Shown: positions 1-7,421, counted from the stretch's first letter. The stretch is DNA of 64,000 bases from Arthrobacter sp. OY3WO11 (GCF_001641125.1 NZ_LWLP01000001.1:256156-320155); one strand, 5' to 3'. The notes: a model not told the origin generated them from the letters alone. A program made the numbers and translations.

Positions 1-408
1 GGCCAGGGCAACGCAGGCCTTGTGAAGCCTGCTCCGAAAGCAAAGGTCCGGCGAGCACGGCTGCTCATCAGCAAGGTGGACCCGTGGTCTGTCCTGAAGA
101 TGGCCTTCCTCCTGTCCGTGGCCCTGGGAATCGTCACGGTTGTGGCCGCCATTGTCCTGTGGACTGTCCTTGACCTGACGGGCATCTTTGACCAGGTGGA
201 CAGCCTGCTGGGCACGCTGGCCGGCTCCGAGGGCGGCGGCTTTGAGCTGAAGAAGGTGGCTTCCCTGGGCCAGGTGGCCTCTTTCGCCACTATCATCGCG
301 GTGGTGAACGTGGTCCTGCTGACCGCGCTTTCCATGCTTTCGGCTGTGCTGTACAACATCTCCGCCACCCTGGTGGGCGGCATCGGCGTTACCCTCACGG
401 ACGACTAA
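1..408 (+). CDS. DUF3566 membrane protein, 5' end outside the window
   Basis: The frame is open to the left edge, so the gene probably starts upstream; a GTG at 22 is the first possible start inside the window but need not be the real one. The visible protein has two hydrophobic helices (about residues 27-52 and 86-112 counted from the GTG) separated by a Gly/Glu-rich loop. This matches the DUF3566 family, which in actinobacteria lies directly downstream of gyrA (Rv0007 in M. tuberculosis) and has a disordered N-terminus. The tRNA-Ile/tRNA-Ala pair that follows supports this position. The biochemical function is unknown; a cell-envelope or division role is only suggested by location. Confidence 0.85.
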   Translation, partial: GQGNAGLVKPAPKAKVRRARLLISKVDPWSVLKMAFLLSVALGIVTVVAAIVLWTVLDLTGIFDQVDSLLGTLAGSEGGGFELKKVASLGQVASFATIIAVVNVVLLTALSMLSAVLYNISATLVGGIGVTLTDD

Positions 409-415
409 GGTCCCG

Positions 416-463
416 TTTCCGCAGGCCTGACAGCTGCGGAAAGGCCCGATTTGAGATCGGGCC
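416..463 (+). terminator. Two tandem hairpins after the DUF3566 gene
   Basis: The first hairpin pairs TTTCCGCAG (416-424) with CTGCGGAAA (434-442). The second pairs GGCCCGAT (443-450) with ATCGGGCC (456-463). No long T-run follows. They probably end transcription from the gyrase side, and the second stem overlaps the candidate -35 box of tRNA-Ile. Confidence 0.55.
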
Positions 464-480
464 GGGATGTGCTGTAAAGT
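451..480 (+). promoter_or_regulatory. Candidate promoter of tRNA-Ile
   Basis: TTGAGA (451-456) and TAAAGT (475-480) are separated by 18 bp and lie 26 bp before the tRNA, a normal distance for a processed tRNA transcript. Assigned from sequence only. Confidence 0.4.
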
Positions 481-505
481 CATGTCTCGGCCCGATGAGG
501 CATCG

Positions 506-579
506 GGGCGTATAGCTCAGGCGGTTAGAGCGCTTCGCTGATAACGAAGAGGTCCCAGGTTCAAGTCCTGGTACGCCCA
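506..579 (+). tRNA. tRNA-Ile (GAT)
   Basis: A 74-nt cloverleaf: the acceptor stem GGGCGTA (506-512) pairs with TACGCCC (572-578), followed by discriminator A579. The anticodon stem CTTCG/CGAAG (533-537/545-549) carries anticodon GAT at 540-542. The T-arm contains GTTCAAG. The 3' CCA is not encoded. The position between gyrA-DUF3566 and tRNA-Ala is the usual one in actinobacteria. Confidence 0.97.
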
Positions 580-647
580 CGGAACCTGTGCAGGTTCAAG
601 TGTAGGTCTGGATGTGTAACCCGCAGCCGGACCGGAACGGGGAGCAT

Positions 648-764
648 GTGAAGAAGTTGCTTGTATTGGCAGCGGCAATCGCAGGCGTCCTGCTCTACCG
701 AAAAGCACAGGAGTCCGAGGCCCGGAAGGATGTCTGGAGCAAGTCAACCGACACGGTGGACTAG
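648..764 (+). CDS. DLW-39 family micro-protein (38 aa)
   Basis: The GTG start at 648 follows GGGGAG (639-644). The product has a hydrophobic N-terminal stretch (KKLLVLAAAIAGVLLYRK), which looks like a single membrane anchor, then a charged tail with a D-V-W motif at residues 28-30. Length, motif and location between tRNA-Ile and tRNA-Ala match the actinobacterial DLW-39 family, named for its length and Asp-Leu-Trp motif (Val replaces Leu here). Function unknown. An ATG at 646 is out of frame and runs into a stop at once, so GTG is the start. Confidence 0.8.
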   Translation: MKKLLVLAAAIAGVLLYRKAQESEARKDVWSKSTDTVD

Positions 765-811
765 CCCCGGGGCCCGGAACGGAGCTGGTCAAAGGCTCCC
801 TGGTTCTAGGG

Positions 812-817
812 TATGAT
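812..817 (+). promoter_or_regulatory. Candidate -10 box of tRNA-Ala
   Basis: TATGAT lies 18 bp before the mature tRNA 5' end. The best upstream match to a -35 box (TGGTCA, 786-791) is 20 bp away, so the promoter is only tentative. Confidence 0.3.
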
Positions 818-835
818 TGACGGGTTGCTTCTTAT

Positions 836-911
836 GGGGGCATGGCGCAATTGGTAGCGCACCTGCTTTGCAAGCAGGGGGTTCGGGGTTCGAGTCCCCG
901 TGCCTCCACCA
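836..911 (+). tRNA. tRNA-Ala (TGC), CCA encoded
   Basis: The acceptor stem GGGGGCA (836-842) pairs with TGCCTCC (901-907; one G-T pair), followed by discriminator A and encoded CCA (909-911). The anticodon arm CCTGC-TTTGCAA-GCAGG gives anticodon TGC. Total length is 76 nt. It is the second tRNA of the conserved post-gyrA pair. Confidence 0.97.
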
Positions 912-916
912 TAAGA

Positions 917-954
917 AAGTCCCGGTCAGCGGAAACGCTGGCCGGGACTTTTGC
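917..954 (+). terminator. Rho-independent terminator after tRNA-Ala
   Basis: AAGTCCCGGTCAGC and GCTGGCCGGGACTT form a long stem around the loop GGAAAC and are followed by TTTT. It separates the tRNA from the EamA gene. Confidence 0.85.
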
Positions 955-1007
955 TTTGGCAGCCGGACCGCACAATCCCCGGCCCGAGCGCCCATTAGGG
1001 TAGTGCA

Positions 1008-1958
1008 GTGAACTTCTTTCTCGCAGCCGTCGGCGTACTGGGCGTCGCCTCGTCCGGCCCCTTGATTGCTGCCACCCTCGGGGCCACAACCGTGAGTGCC
1101 CTGGCCATTGCATTCTGGCGCAACGCCATCGGCGCTGCCGTGATGGCCTCTCCCACCCTGATCAGGGAGCCCCGGAAGTTCGGCCAGATCTCCCGACGCG
1201 AGTTCCGCTGGTGCCTGCTGGCCGCCGTCGCGCTGGCCCTGCATTTCGCCTGCTTCATCACCTCCCTGCAGCTCACCTCCGTTGCCGCAGCCACGGCACT
1301 GGTATGCCTTCAGTCCGCCTGGATAGCCGTCTTCCAGCTCTTCCGCGGGATCCGCCACCGGTGGCAGGTGCTGGCGGGCCTCGGCATCGCTTTTGCCGGC
1401 GTCGTTGCCATCACCGGATTCGACATGGGTTCTTCACCGGACGCCCTGCTGGGTGACCTGCTGGCCGTCGCCGGCGGGGCGCTGGCCGGCCTCTACACAC
1501 TGGCAGGAGGAAAAGCCCGGCAAAGCATGACGACGGGCACCTACACCACGCTCTGCTACGGAATGTGCGCAGCCCTGGTCGCCGTACTGGCGGCCCTGGG
1601 CAGACAGCCCCTGGTGGGGTTTGAAGCCGCGGGCTGGCTGGGGATCCTGGCCATCACGGTCTGTGCACAGCTGGTGGGGCATACCGCGTTCAACCACCTG
1701 CTGGCCACCATGAGTCCGCTCCTGGTTTCCATGATCATCCTCCTGGAGATCCCGGGTGCTGCACTTCTTGCCGCGGTCTTCCTCCACGAGACACTTCCCG
1801 CCGGTACTTACGCCGGCCTGGGGCTTATCCTGGCGGGACTTGCCGTCGTGGTGCTGGGCCAGCGGTCGGGCAAAGCCGCACGCCGCGTAAGCCCGGCGGC
1901 AAACGGGCGGGAGGAACCGCCGTCGGACCGGCCGCTCGCGGAGCTGGGAACCGACTGA
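1008..1958 (+). CDS. EamA/DMT family transporter
   Basis: A 316-aa protein with about ten hydrophobic segments arranged as two similar halves of five helices, the pattern of the EamA (drug/metabolite transporter) superfamily. These inner-membrane carriers export or import small metabolites such as amino acids, but the substrate cannot be read from the sequence. The GTG start at 1008 follows AGGGT. The last 35 residues are polar and rich in Arg, Pro and Gly. It is a single gene between the tRNA-Ala terminator and a convergent glycosyltransferase. Confidence 0.82.
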   Translation: MNFFLAAVGVLGVASSGPLIAATLGATTVSALAIAFWRNAIGAAVMASPTLIREPRKFGQISRREFRWCLLAAVALALHFACFITSLQLTSVAAATALVCLQSAWIAVFQLFRGIRHRWQVLAGLGIAFAGVVAITGFDMGSSPDALLGDLLAVAGGALAGLYTLAGGKARQSMTTGTYTTLCYGMCAALVAVLAALGRQPLVGFEAAGWLGILAITVCAQLVGHTAFNHLLATMSPLLVSMIILLEIPGAALLAAVFLHETLPAGTYAGLGLILAGLAVVVLGQRSGKAARRVSPAANGREEPPSDRPLAELGTD

Positions 1959-1980
1959 CGCCGGCCGCGCTCTTTGGCCT

Positions 1981-2856
1981 CTACTGACCGCCGCGGCGCA
2001 CTGGCTGGGCGGTATTCACGGTGTGGATGGCCCGCAGGAGCTTGGCGGGGAAGTACACCGAGAAGAACACCACCATGGGAGCCTTCAGCGCCATCTTCTT
2101 GACGTTGTGGGCCTTGTAGGTCCGGTCGAAGCGGGTGACGTAGTAGCGGTAATCCCTCGGTGAATCCTCAAGCCTGCGGGCAGACATCCCGGACACCATC
2201 TGGGGGCAGTACTGGATCTTCAGATCGTTCTCGGCCAGATGCAGGGACAGGTCGATGTCCTCATGCATCTCGTCCCTTTCGTCACGGCAGGTTTCGGCCC
2301 GGATGGTATCCCAGGCGGTGGAACGCAGTGCCATGTTGGAGCCGAAGAGGAAATGATACTGGTGCTTGGCCAGCTTCAACATGAGCTGGCGCATTTTGTC
2401 GTCTGCCTTGAGGCCAAAGCGGCGCATCGGCATGTCGTAGTACACCACCGGTCCCGTGGCCGCCTGGACGGACTGGTCGAGGAAGGCTTTCTGCACCTGC
2501 TCCACCCAGTCCGGCTCCACCACAGAATCGGCGTCGATCCTGCCCAGGACATCCCCGGTTGCATGGTCCAGCCCGAAGTTCCGGGTGGGGATGAGCCCCT
2601 GCTCCTGGTCCTGGCTCAGCAGGACGATGGGGGTTTCCGGGTACTCGAGCTGCATCTGTTGCACAATGCGGGCCGTGCGGTCCTTGGACAGGTTGTCCAC
2701 AACCACGATCTCGTGGGCCGGGACGGACTGGTAGATGGCAGCTATGAGGCACTGCCGGATGACGCTCTCCTCGTTGTACGCCGGGATGACAATGGACACG
2801 CGGGGCAGGTCTGCTGCGTCGTTCAAGGCATCCCCAGAGGATTGTTCGGCTGACAT
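1981..2856 (-). CDS. Glycosyltransferase family 2
   Basis: A 291-aa GT-A fold enzyme. The N-terminal VSIVIPAYNEE motif, a VVVDNLSKDRT segment, the DxD-type motif RIDADS (about residues 108-113) and the downstream ED pair (HEDIDLS) are those of GT2 enzymes, which transfer a sugar from a nucleotide donor. A hydrophobic helix near the C-terminus (about 255-275) suggests attachment to the membrane, as for polyprenyl-phosphate or exopolysaccharide glycosyltransferases. Acceptor and donor are not predictable. It converges on the EamA gene with 22 bp between them and has no clear ribosome binding site, so the start is less certain than the rest. Confidence 0.85.
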   Translation of the reverse strand: MSAEQSSGDALNDAADLPRVSIVIPAYNEESVIRQCLIAAIYQSVPAHEIVVVDNLSKDRTARIVQQMQLEYPETPIVLLSQDQEQGLIPTRNFGLDHATGDVLGRIDADSVVEPDWVEQVQKAFLDQSVQAATGPVVYYDMPMRRFGLKADDKMRQLMLKLAKHQYHFLFGSNMALRSTAWDTIRAETCRDERDEMHEDIDLSLHLAENDLKIQYCPQMVSGMSARRLEDSPRDYRYYVTRFDRTYKAHNVKKMALKAPMVVFFSVYFPAKLLRAIHTVNTAQPVRRGGQ

Positions 2857-2919
2857 CGGTTCAAATCTAGCACCGAACGGTGCCCCGCCTCCGAAACGCC
2901 GGAGCCATCTGAGACAGGA

Positions 2920-2949
2920 AAAGGGCCCCGCCTTGCGGCGAGGCCCTTT
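2920..2949 (-). terminator. Terminator of the 11-mer-repeat protein gene
   Basis: AAAGGGCC (2920-2927) pairs with GGCCCTTT (2942-2949), and an inner CGCC/GGCG stem closes on loop TTGC. Read leftward it ends in TTTT, 50 bp beyond the stop at 3000. Confidence 0.7.
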
Positions 2950-2999
2950 CCGGCTGATGTTCCGGCCCGGCGGGGACCGGATACATCAGGAATGTTGCA

Positions 3000-3932
3000 T
3001 CAGGACTGTGACGCGCCCTTGTCACCGTTGCCGATGTTGGAGGCGATGTTCTTGGTGGCGGTCTTCGCGTCCGTGGCTGCCTTCGCTGTGCTGTCCGCAG
3101 CGTCCTCGGCCACGTGCTTGGCTTTCTCCCCGGTTTCCTCAGCCTTGTCCGTGGGGGTGCCAGCCTCGGCCGTTGCCGGGGCTGCCGCGGCTACCGGTGA
3201 CTCCTGGACCTCGTTCACCGTGGTGGCGGGTACGGGTGCAGGCGTGGGTGTTACCGGTGACGGGGTCTTCCAGGGGTCTTCCACCGGCTTGGAAGCCTTC
3301 CAGGCCGCGACGCCGGCGGCAACCGCAGCCGCGATCACACCGAAAACCAGCCAGCCGCGCTTCTTCTTGGGGGGTTCCGGCTGTGCAAGCTGGATGCCCA
3401 CCGTGCGGCCAGCTTCGGTTGCTGCTGCCTTCAGCTGGGTACCGGTGGCCTGCGCCTGTTCCTGGAGGGCGTGGATGATTCCCACATCGCCAAGTTTGTG
3501 GGCGACGGCATCGACCCGTGCAGGCGCGTTCTCCAGCGTGCGGTGCACGGCGTAGGAGGCGGAACCGATCTGGTCCGAAAGGCGCGGGAGGTATTCCACA
3601 ACCACGCGGTCGCGGGCGTTGAGGATCACCGGGGTGGCCTTGTCCAGGGCCTCGTGCAGGCGGGGCGACGCATTGTCCACAGCATCGTTGATTTTAGGAG
3701 CGAGCTGGGCCAGGCCGTCCTGGATGCGCGGGGTCACCGTTGCAACACCGTCGGCCAGGTTGTGGGCCGCGGACTTCAGGCCTTCCTGGACCTTTGGAGA
3801 CGCGGTGTCCAGGCCATGCTGGAGACGGTCAATGGCTGCTTCCACACGGGGGGCTGCCCAATCCTTGGCATTCTCCACTGCGCTGGTGACTGACAGTTCA
3901 AGGTCACGGGCAATACGGTCCGACTTCTTCAC
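3000..3932 (-). CDS. Membrane-anchored protein with 11-residue amphipathic repeats
   Basis: A 310-aa protein of unknown function. Residues about 25-125 hold repeats that each begin with Ser/Thr/Ala-Pro and continue in an 11-residue period (SPKVQEGL, TPRIQDGLAQL, APKINDAVDNA, SPRLHEALDKA). This pattern is typical of amphipathic helices in apolipoprotein-like and LEA-like proteins. A KKKRG stop signal precedes one hydrophobic helix (about 190-210). The C-terminal 100 residues are Ala/Pro/Glu-rich and likely disordered. It may lie along the membrane surface; that is inference. It is divergent from ppiA with 155 bp between the starts and has its own terminator. Confidence 0.7.
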   Translation of the reverse strand: MKKSDRIARDLELSVTSAVENAKDWAAPRVEAAIDRLQHGLDTASPKVQEGLKSAAHNLADGVATVTPRIQDGLAQLAPKINDAVDNASPRLHEALDKATPVILNARDRVVVEYLPRLSDQIGSASYAVHRTLENAPARVDAVAHKLGDVGIIHALQEQAQATGTQLKAAATEAGRTVGIQLAQPEPPKKKRGWLVFGVIAAAVAAGVAAWKASKPVEDPWKTPSPVTPTPAPVPATTVNEVQESPVAAAAPATAEAGTPTDKAEETGEKAKHVAEDAADSTAKAATDAKTATKNIASNIGNGDKGASQS

Positions 3933-4087
3933 TACTACCTCCCGATTAATGTGACGGTTCTGTGGTTAGCCTACGTGGCTTGGTGTTCACCTGCTATTCC
4001 CCCAGCGGATTTTAGGAGGATTTCACCCAGCGCGGAACTGCGGCGGCAGCCGTTCGCTCCCCAGACCGCCGTGGAAGAATAGGGCCT

Positions 4088-4633
4088 ATGACTGCCACAG
4101 CAACTGCAAAAGCAACCATCCACACCAGCCTCGGCGACATCGTCGTCAACCTCTTCGGCAACCACGCCCCCAAGACGGTCAAGAACTTCGTTGGCCTCGC
4201 CACGGGTGAGCAGGCATGGACCCACCCGGAGACGGGCGAAGACAAGAGCGGTACGCCCCTGTACAACGGCACCATCTTCCACCGCATCATCAAGGACTTC
4301 ATGGTCCAGGCCGGCGATCCGCTGGGCCGCGGCACGGGCGGTCCGGGCTACCAGTTCGACGACGAGATCCACCCCGAACTTAGCTTCAACCAGCCCTACA
4401 AGCTGGCCATGGCCAACGCCGGCATCCGGATGGGCAAGGGCACCAACGGCTCGCAGTTCTTCATCACCACCATTCCCACCGACTGGCTGCAGGGCAAGCA
4501 CACCATCTTCGGTGAGGTGGCGGACGATGACTCCAAGAAGGTTGTTGACGCCATCGAGGGCGTGCGCACCGGCATGGGCGACCGTCCGGTGGAGGATGTC
4601 ACCATCAACAGCATCGACATCGAACAGCTGTAA
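4088..4633 (+). CDS. ppiA: Peptidyl-prolyl cis-trans isomerase, cyclophilin type
   Basis: A 181-aa cyclophilin that catalyses cis-trans isomerisation of Xaa-Pro bonds. Family motifs are present: FHRIIKDFMVQAGDP with the catalytic Arg (about residues 59-73), and NGSQFFIT (about 120-127). No signal peptide is seen, so it should be cytoplasmic. The length is standard for actinobacterial PpiA (Rv0009), which occupies the same chromosomal position. The rhomboid gene begins 9 bp after the stop, suggesting co-transcription. Confidence 0.95.
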   Translation: MTATATAKATIHTSLGDIVVNLFGNHAPKTVKNFVGLATGEQAWTHPETGEDKSGTPLYNGTIFHRIIKDFMVQAGDPLGRGTGGPGYQFDDEIHPELSFNQPYKLAMANAGIRMGKGTNGSQFFITTIPTDWLQGKHTIFGEVADDDSKKVVDAIEGVRTGMGDRPVEDVTINSIDIEQL

Positions 4634-4642
4634 TACCGCACC

Positions 4643-5521
4643 ATGAGTTACGGAATTCCGGCGGCTGAGCCGTCCGCCCAGGTTCCGGTGTGCCCGCGGC
4701 ACCCGGACCGGCCCTCCTACGTCCGCTGCCAGCGCTGCGGGCGACCGGCCTGCCCCGACTGCCAGCGGGCGGCCGCCGTCGGATTCCAGTGCGTGGACTG
4801 CGTCAACGAAACAAAACGTACGACGCCGGAGGTGCGGACCGTCTATGGCGGTGCCGCCGCTGCCGGCAAACCACGGGTGACGTTCGGGATCATCGCAGTG
4901 TGCGCCGTTGTGTATGCCCTGCAGTGGCTGATCCCGGGCCAGGTGGTCTACGAACAGTTCGCCTACAACAATGTGTTTGCCACGCCCCAATACGGTGTAT
5001 TCGAACCATGGAGGATGCTCACCGCCGCGTTCCTGCACTCGCCGGACTCACTCCTGCACATCATCCTCAACATGTACACGCTGTGGATTTTCGGCCAGGC
5101 GCTGGAGCCGCTCCTGGGCCGTGCCCGCTTTCTCGCACTGTATCTAATCTCTGCCGTGGGCGGTTACGTGGGATACCTCCTCCTGAACCCGGTCCTTGTT
5201 CCGGGCCAGGGGCTTGTAGGTGTTGTAGGTGCTTCCGGTGCCATCTTCGGCCTCTTTGGGGCCATGCTGCTGGTGCAGCGGCACAGGGGCGGCGAGACCC
5301 GGCAGCTTTGGGTCCTCATTGCCATCAATGGGGTGATCGGGTTCCTCATTCCCCAGATCGCCTGGCAGGCGCACTTGGGTGGACTTATCACCGGCGGCCT
5401 CTGCGCCGCGGTCCTGGCATATGCCCCTCGCGGTCCGCGGCAGCGGCTCCTCCAGGCGGCAGGACTGGCAGGAGTTCTCCTCCTGCTTATTGCCGTCAGT
5501 TGGCTAAAGATTTCCCTTTAG
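4643..5521 (+). CDS. Rhomboid family intramembrane serine protease with N-terminal zinc-binding motif
   Basis: A 292-aa membrane protease. Residues 13-55 contain CxxH and CxxC pairs (CPRH, CQRCGRPACPDC, CVDC), a B-box-like zinc module. Six to seven hydrophobic helices follow. The rhomboid features are HIILNMYTLW (helix 2), GASGAIFG with the nucleophilic Ser near residue 197, and QAHLGG with the catalytic His near 244. It cleaves transmembrane substrates within the bilayer; the natural substrate is unknown. It follows ppiA by 9 bp and ends at a strong terminator. Confidence 0.92.
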   Translation: MSYGIPAAEPSAQVPVCPRHPDRPSYVRCQRCGRPACPDCQRAAAVGFQCVDCVNETKRTTPEVRTVYGGAAAAGKPRVTFGIIAVCAVVYALQWLIPGQVVYEQFAYNNVFATPQYGVFEPWRMLTAAFLHSPDSLLHIILNMYTLWIFGQALEPLLGRARFLALYLISAVGGYVGYLLLNPVLVPGQGLVGVVGASGAIFGLFGAMLLVQRHRGGETRQLWVLIAINGVIGFLIPQIAWQAHLGGLITGGLCAAVLAYAPRGPRQRLLQAAGLAGVLLLLIAVSWLKISL

Positions 5522-5559
5522 GGCCAGGTTCAGCAGCCCACATCCCACCACGCACAAGA

Positions 5560-5592
5560 AATCCCGCCGTCCCCAGGACAGCGGGGTTTTTT
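5560..5592 (+). terminator. Terminator of ppiA-rhomboid
   Basis: AATCCCGC (5560-5567) pairs with GCGGGGTT (5581-5588) and runs into TTTTTT (5587-5592). The first DnaA box begins two bases later. Confidence 0.85.
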
Positions 5593-5593
5593 G

Positions 5594-6000
5594 TTTTCCA
5601 CAGCCCTTATCCACAGTGTTGGTAACTTACAGGCGTGTAGTTCATCGTGCCGAGCCTCCCAGACCGCTGAATTGGGGCCGTTTTCCCCAGAACACACCCG
5701 TTTTTCTCCACAGCTGTGGATAACCTCTGGGGATATGGGTGTGTTTAAGTGGAAAAGCCTGCCTGAGGATGCTGTTCTGTGGATAACCCTGGGAAGATTC
5801 TTCAGATAGGGGCCCTGGCCGCCGTCCAGGACCGAACTATCAACACCGTTATTCACACTGTTAATAAACAACAACGCTGTAGTTCACCTACCGATAAAGG
5901 CTCGCATGGCAGCGTGCAGGCCACGGCCGCCGAGATTCGATTCGACTGTATCCACAACTGTGGATAACTTGTGGGTATCGGCATGTTGGTAAGTGGATAA
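5594..6000. promoter_or_regulatory. DnaA-box cluster, left part (non-coding 5522-6050)
   Basis: No gene is supported between 5522 and 6050. Exact TTATCCACA boxes lie at 5607-5615 (+), 5715-5723 (-), 5778-5786 (-) and 5959-5967 (-). Relaxed-consensus boxes are TTTTCCACA at 5594-5602 and TTATTCACA at 5849-5857. Single-mismatch boxes lie at 5704-5712, 5948-5956 and 5992-6000. Two pairs are back to back (5704/5715 and 5948/5959). A local AT-rich stretch (TTAATAAACAACAAC, 5861-5875) follows the box at 5849. DnaA binding here is inferred from the motif. The origin itself is expected to the left of the window, so this looks like an extra DnaA-binding locus. Confidence 0.7.
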
Positions 6001-6050
6001 GCACCAGGCGCCTACCCTTGGCTTAAGTCCGTTTTCCGACAGGAGGGTCC

Positions 6051-6518
6051 ATGACTGCGACCACCAAGCACATCTTCCTCGACAAACAGCACCCCGCCGT
6101 GTGGCGCGCACTCAATGGCCTGGGGCTCAGGGCCAGGGAGGCGGCGCAGGAAGCAGGCATGGAGCCCAGGACCATGGAACTCCTGCACGTGCGGATCTCG
6201 CAGCTGAACGGTTGTGCCTACTGCCTGGACCTCCATGTCAGGGAGGCGGTCCAGGCCGGAGAGTCGCCGCAGCGGCTGGCCGTACTACCGGCCTGGCGGG
6301 ACACCGCGCTGTTTACCGAGAAGGAACGTGCCGCGCTGGCACTGGCTGAGAGCATTACGTCACTCCCCGGCCACAGCTCACAGGAGCAGGAGGAAGCCTA
6401 CGCCCGGGAACACCTGACGGAGGAGGAGTTCTCCGTGGTCAGCTGGCTGGCCATTGCCATGAACGCCTTCAATCGGGTGTCGATCACCAGCCACCACCCG
6501 GTCCGCAAAGAGCGCTAA
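6051..6518 (+). CDS. Carboxymuconolactone decarboxylase / AhpD-like protein
   Basis: A 155-aa all-helical protein. The motif NGCAYCLDLH (about residues 55-64) supplies the CxxC and nearby His of the AhpD-like proton-relay site, so a thiol-dependent peroxidase or reductase role is likelier than lactone decarboxylation. The ATG at 6051 follows AGGAGG (6041-6046). The gene is flanked on both sides by DnaA boxes and by copies of ACACTGTTAATAA, so its promoter lies in that region. It has no operon partner. The exact substrate is unknown. Confidence 0.85.
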   Translation: MTATTKHIFLDKQHPAVWRALNGLGLRAREAAQEAGMEPRTMELLHVRISQLNGCAYCLDLHVREAVQAGESPQRLAVLPAWRDTALFTEKERAALALAESITSLPGHSSQEQEEAYAREHLTEEEFSVVSWLAIAMNAFNRVSITSHHPVRKER

Positions 6519-6543
6519 GCCCGCCGGGTCTGTCCCCATCTTG

Positions 6544-6664
6544 TTATCCACAGGTATTCCACACTGTTAATAACTGCGTCCGGGGTGCAGGATTAGCCCG
6601 TGGCGCCGTCGCGGCGGGGATTGGCACGTTGAACATCCTCCGATGGGCGGGTGGCTGTGGATAA
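6544..6664. promoter_or_regulatory. DnaA-box cluster, right part
   Basis: Exact TTATCCACA boxes lie at 6544-6552 (+) and 6656-6664 (-), in the 241-bp gap between the AhpD-like gene and the convergent tag gene. A weaker box (TATTCCACA, 6555-6563) is followed by CTGTTAATAA, which repeats the context of the box at 5849. Nothing else is seen in this gap. Confidence 0.6.
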
Positions 6665-6759
6665 GGTTCCCAACAGCTGGGGAAAAGCACGTGGGTTCCA
6701 TTGTGTTGCGGCCACCGCTGGCTCATTCGCCAGGGCAAGCCCGCCCAGGGTGCTTCCGC

Positions 6760-7371
6760 CTAGCCTGCGTCCGGCCACATCCCGGAGGATCCCCGCCGGT
6801 GGCTTCCCACCAGATGGGTGTCCACCATTCCGATGGCTTCCATGAGGGCGAACATGGTGGTGGGGCCCACGAAGGCGAAGCCCTTTTTCCGGAGGGCCTT
6901 GGAGAGTGCGATGGATTCCGCCGACTGGGTGGGGATGTCCGCATGGGACCGGGGGCGGGGGCTCGCTGCGGGCTGGAACTGCCACACAAAGTCCACCAGG
7001 CCGCCGTCCTGCCGCAACGAAAGCGTCGCATGGGCATTAGTGACCGCGGCACGTATCTTCAGCCGGTTCCGGACAATGCCGGCGTCCTGCAGCAGCCGCT
7101 CGACGTCGGCCTCCGTGAACTGTGCGACGGCGTCGGGGTTGAAGCCTGCAAAAGCTGTCCGGAACGCGGGGCGCTTTCGCAGGATAGTGGCCCAGGAAAG
7201 CCCTGCTTGGAAGCCTTCCAGGCAGATGCGTTCGTAGAGGCCCTGCTCGTCCCTGACGGGCATGCCCCACTCATGGTCGTAGTAGTCCCGCAGCAACGGG
7301 TCCGAGGACGCCCACGCCGGGCGGGCCAGGCCGTCACCGCCCAGCAGGACACCGTGATCGTCAGGGGGCAT
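6760..7371 (-). CDS. tag: DNA-3-methyladenine glycosylase I
   Basis: A 203-aa base-excision-repair enzyme that removes 3-methyladenine from alkylated DNA. Family landmarks are YYDHEWGMP near residue 30, FEGFQAGLSW-type text (LEGFQAGLSWATIL, about 51-64) with the substrate-pocket Glu, GFAFVGPTTMFALMEAIGMV (about 163-182) and the terminal HLVGSHRR. In E. coli Tag a structural zinc is held by an N-terminal Cys, a His, a C-terminal His and a Cys; here both cysteine positions are replaced (ARPAW at the start, HLVGS at the end), so zinc binding is probably lost. The start follows GAGG. It lies 50 bp downstream of crgA. Confidence 0.88.
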   Translation of the reverse strand: MPPDDHGVLLGGDGLARPAWASSDPLLRDYYDHEWGMPVRDEQGLYERICLEGFQAGLSWATILRKRPAFRTAFAGFNPDAVAQFTEADVERLLQDAGIVRNRLKIRAAVTNAHATLSLRQDGGLVDFVWQFQPAASPRPRSHADIPTQSAESIALSKALRKKGFAFVGPTTMFALMEAIGMVDTHLVGSHRRGSSGMWPDAG

Positions 7372-7421
7372 GCGTTTCCCTCGGTGCTAAGGTCCGGCCT
7401 GCCGGCCGTCCGGGCAAAAAC

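Noticed and set aside
5522-6050. Main chromosomal origin (oriC)
   Set aside because: Despite many DnaA boxes, the actinobacterial oriC is expected at dnaA-dnaN, to the left of this window. An accessory DnaA-binding region is more likely.
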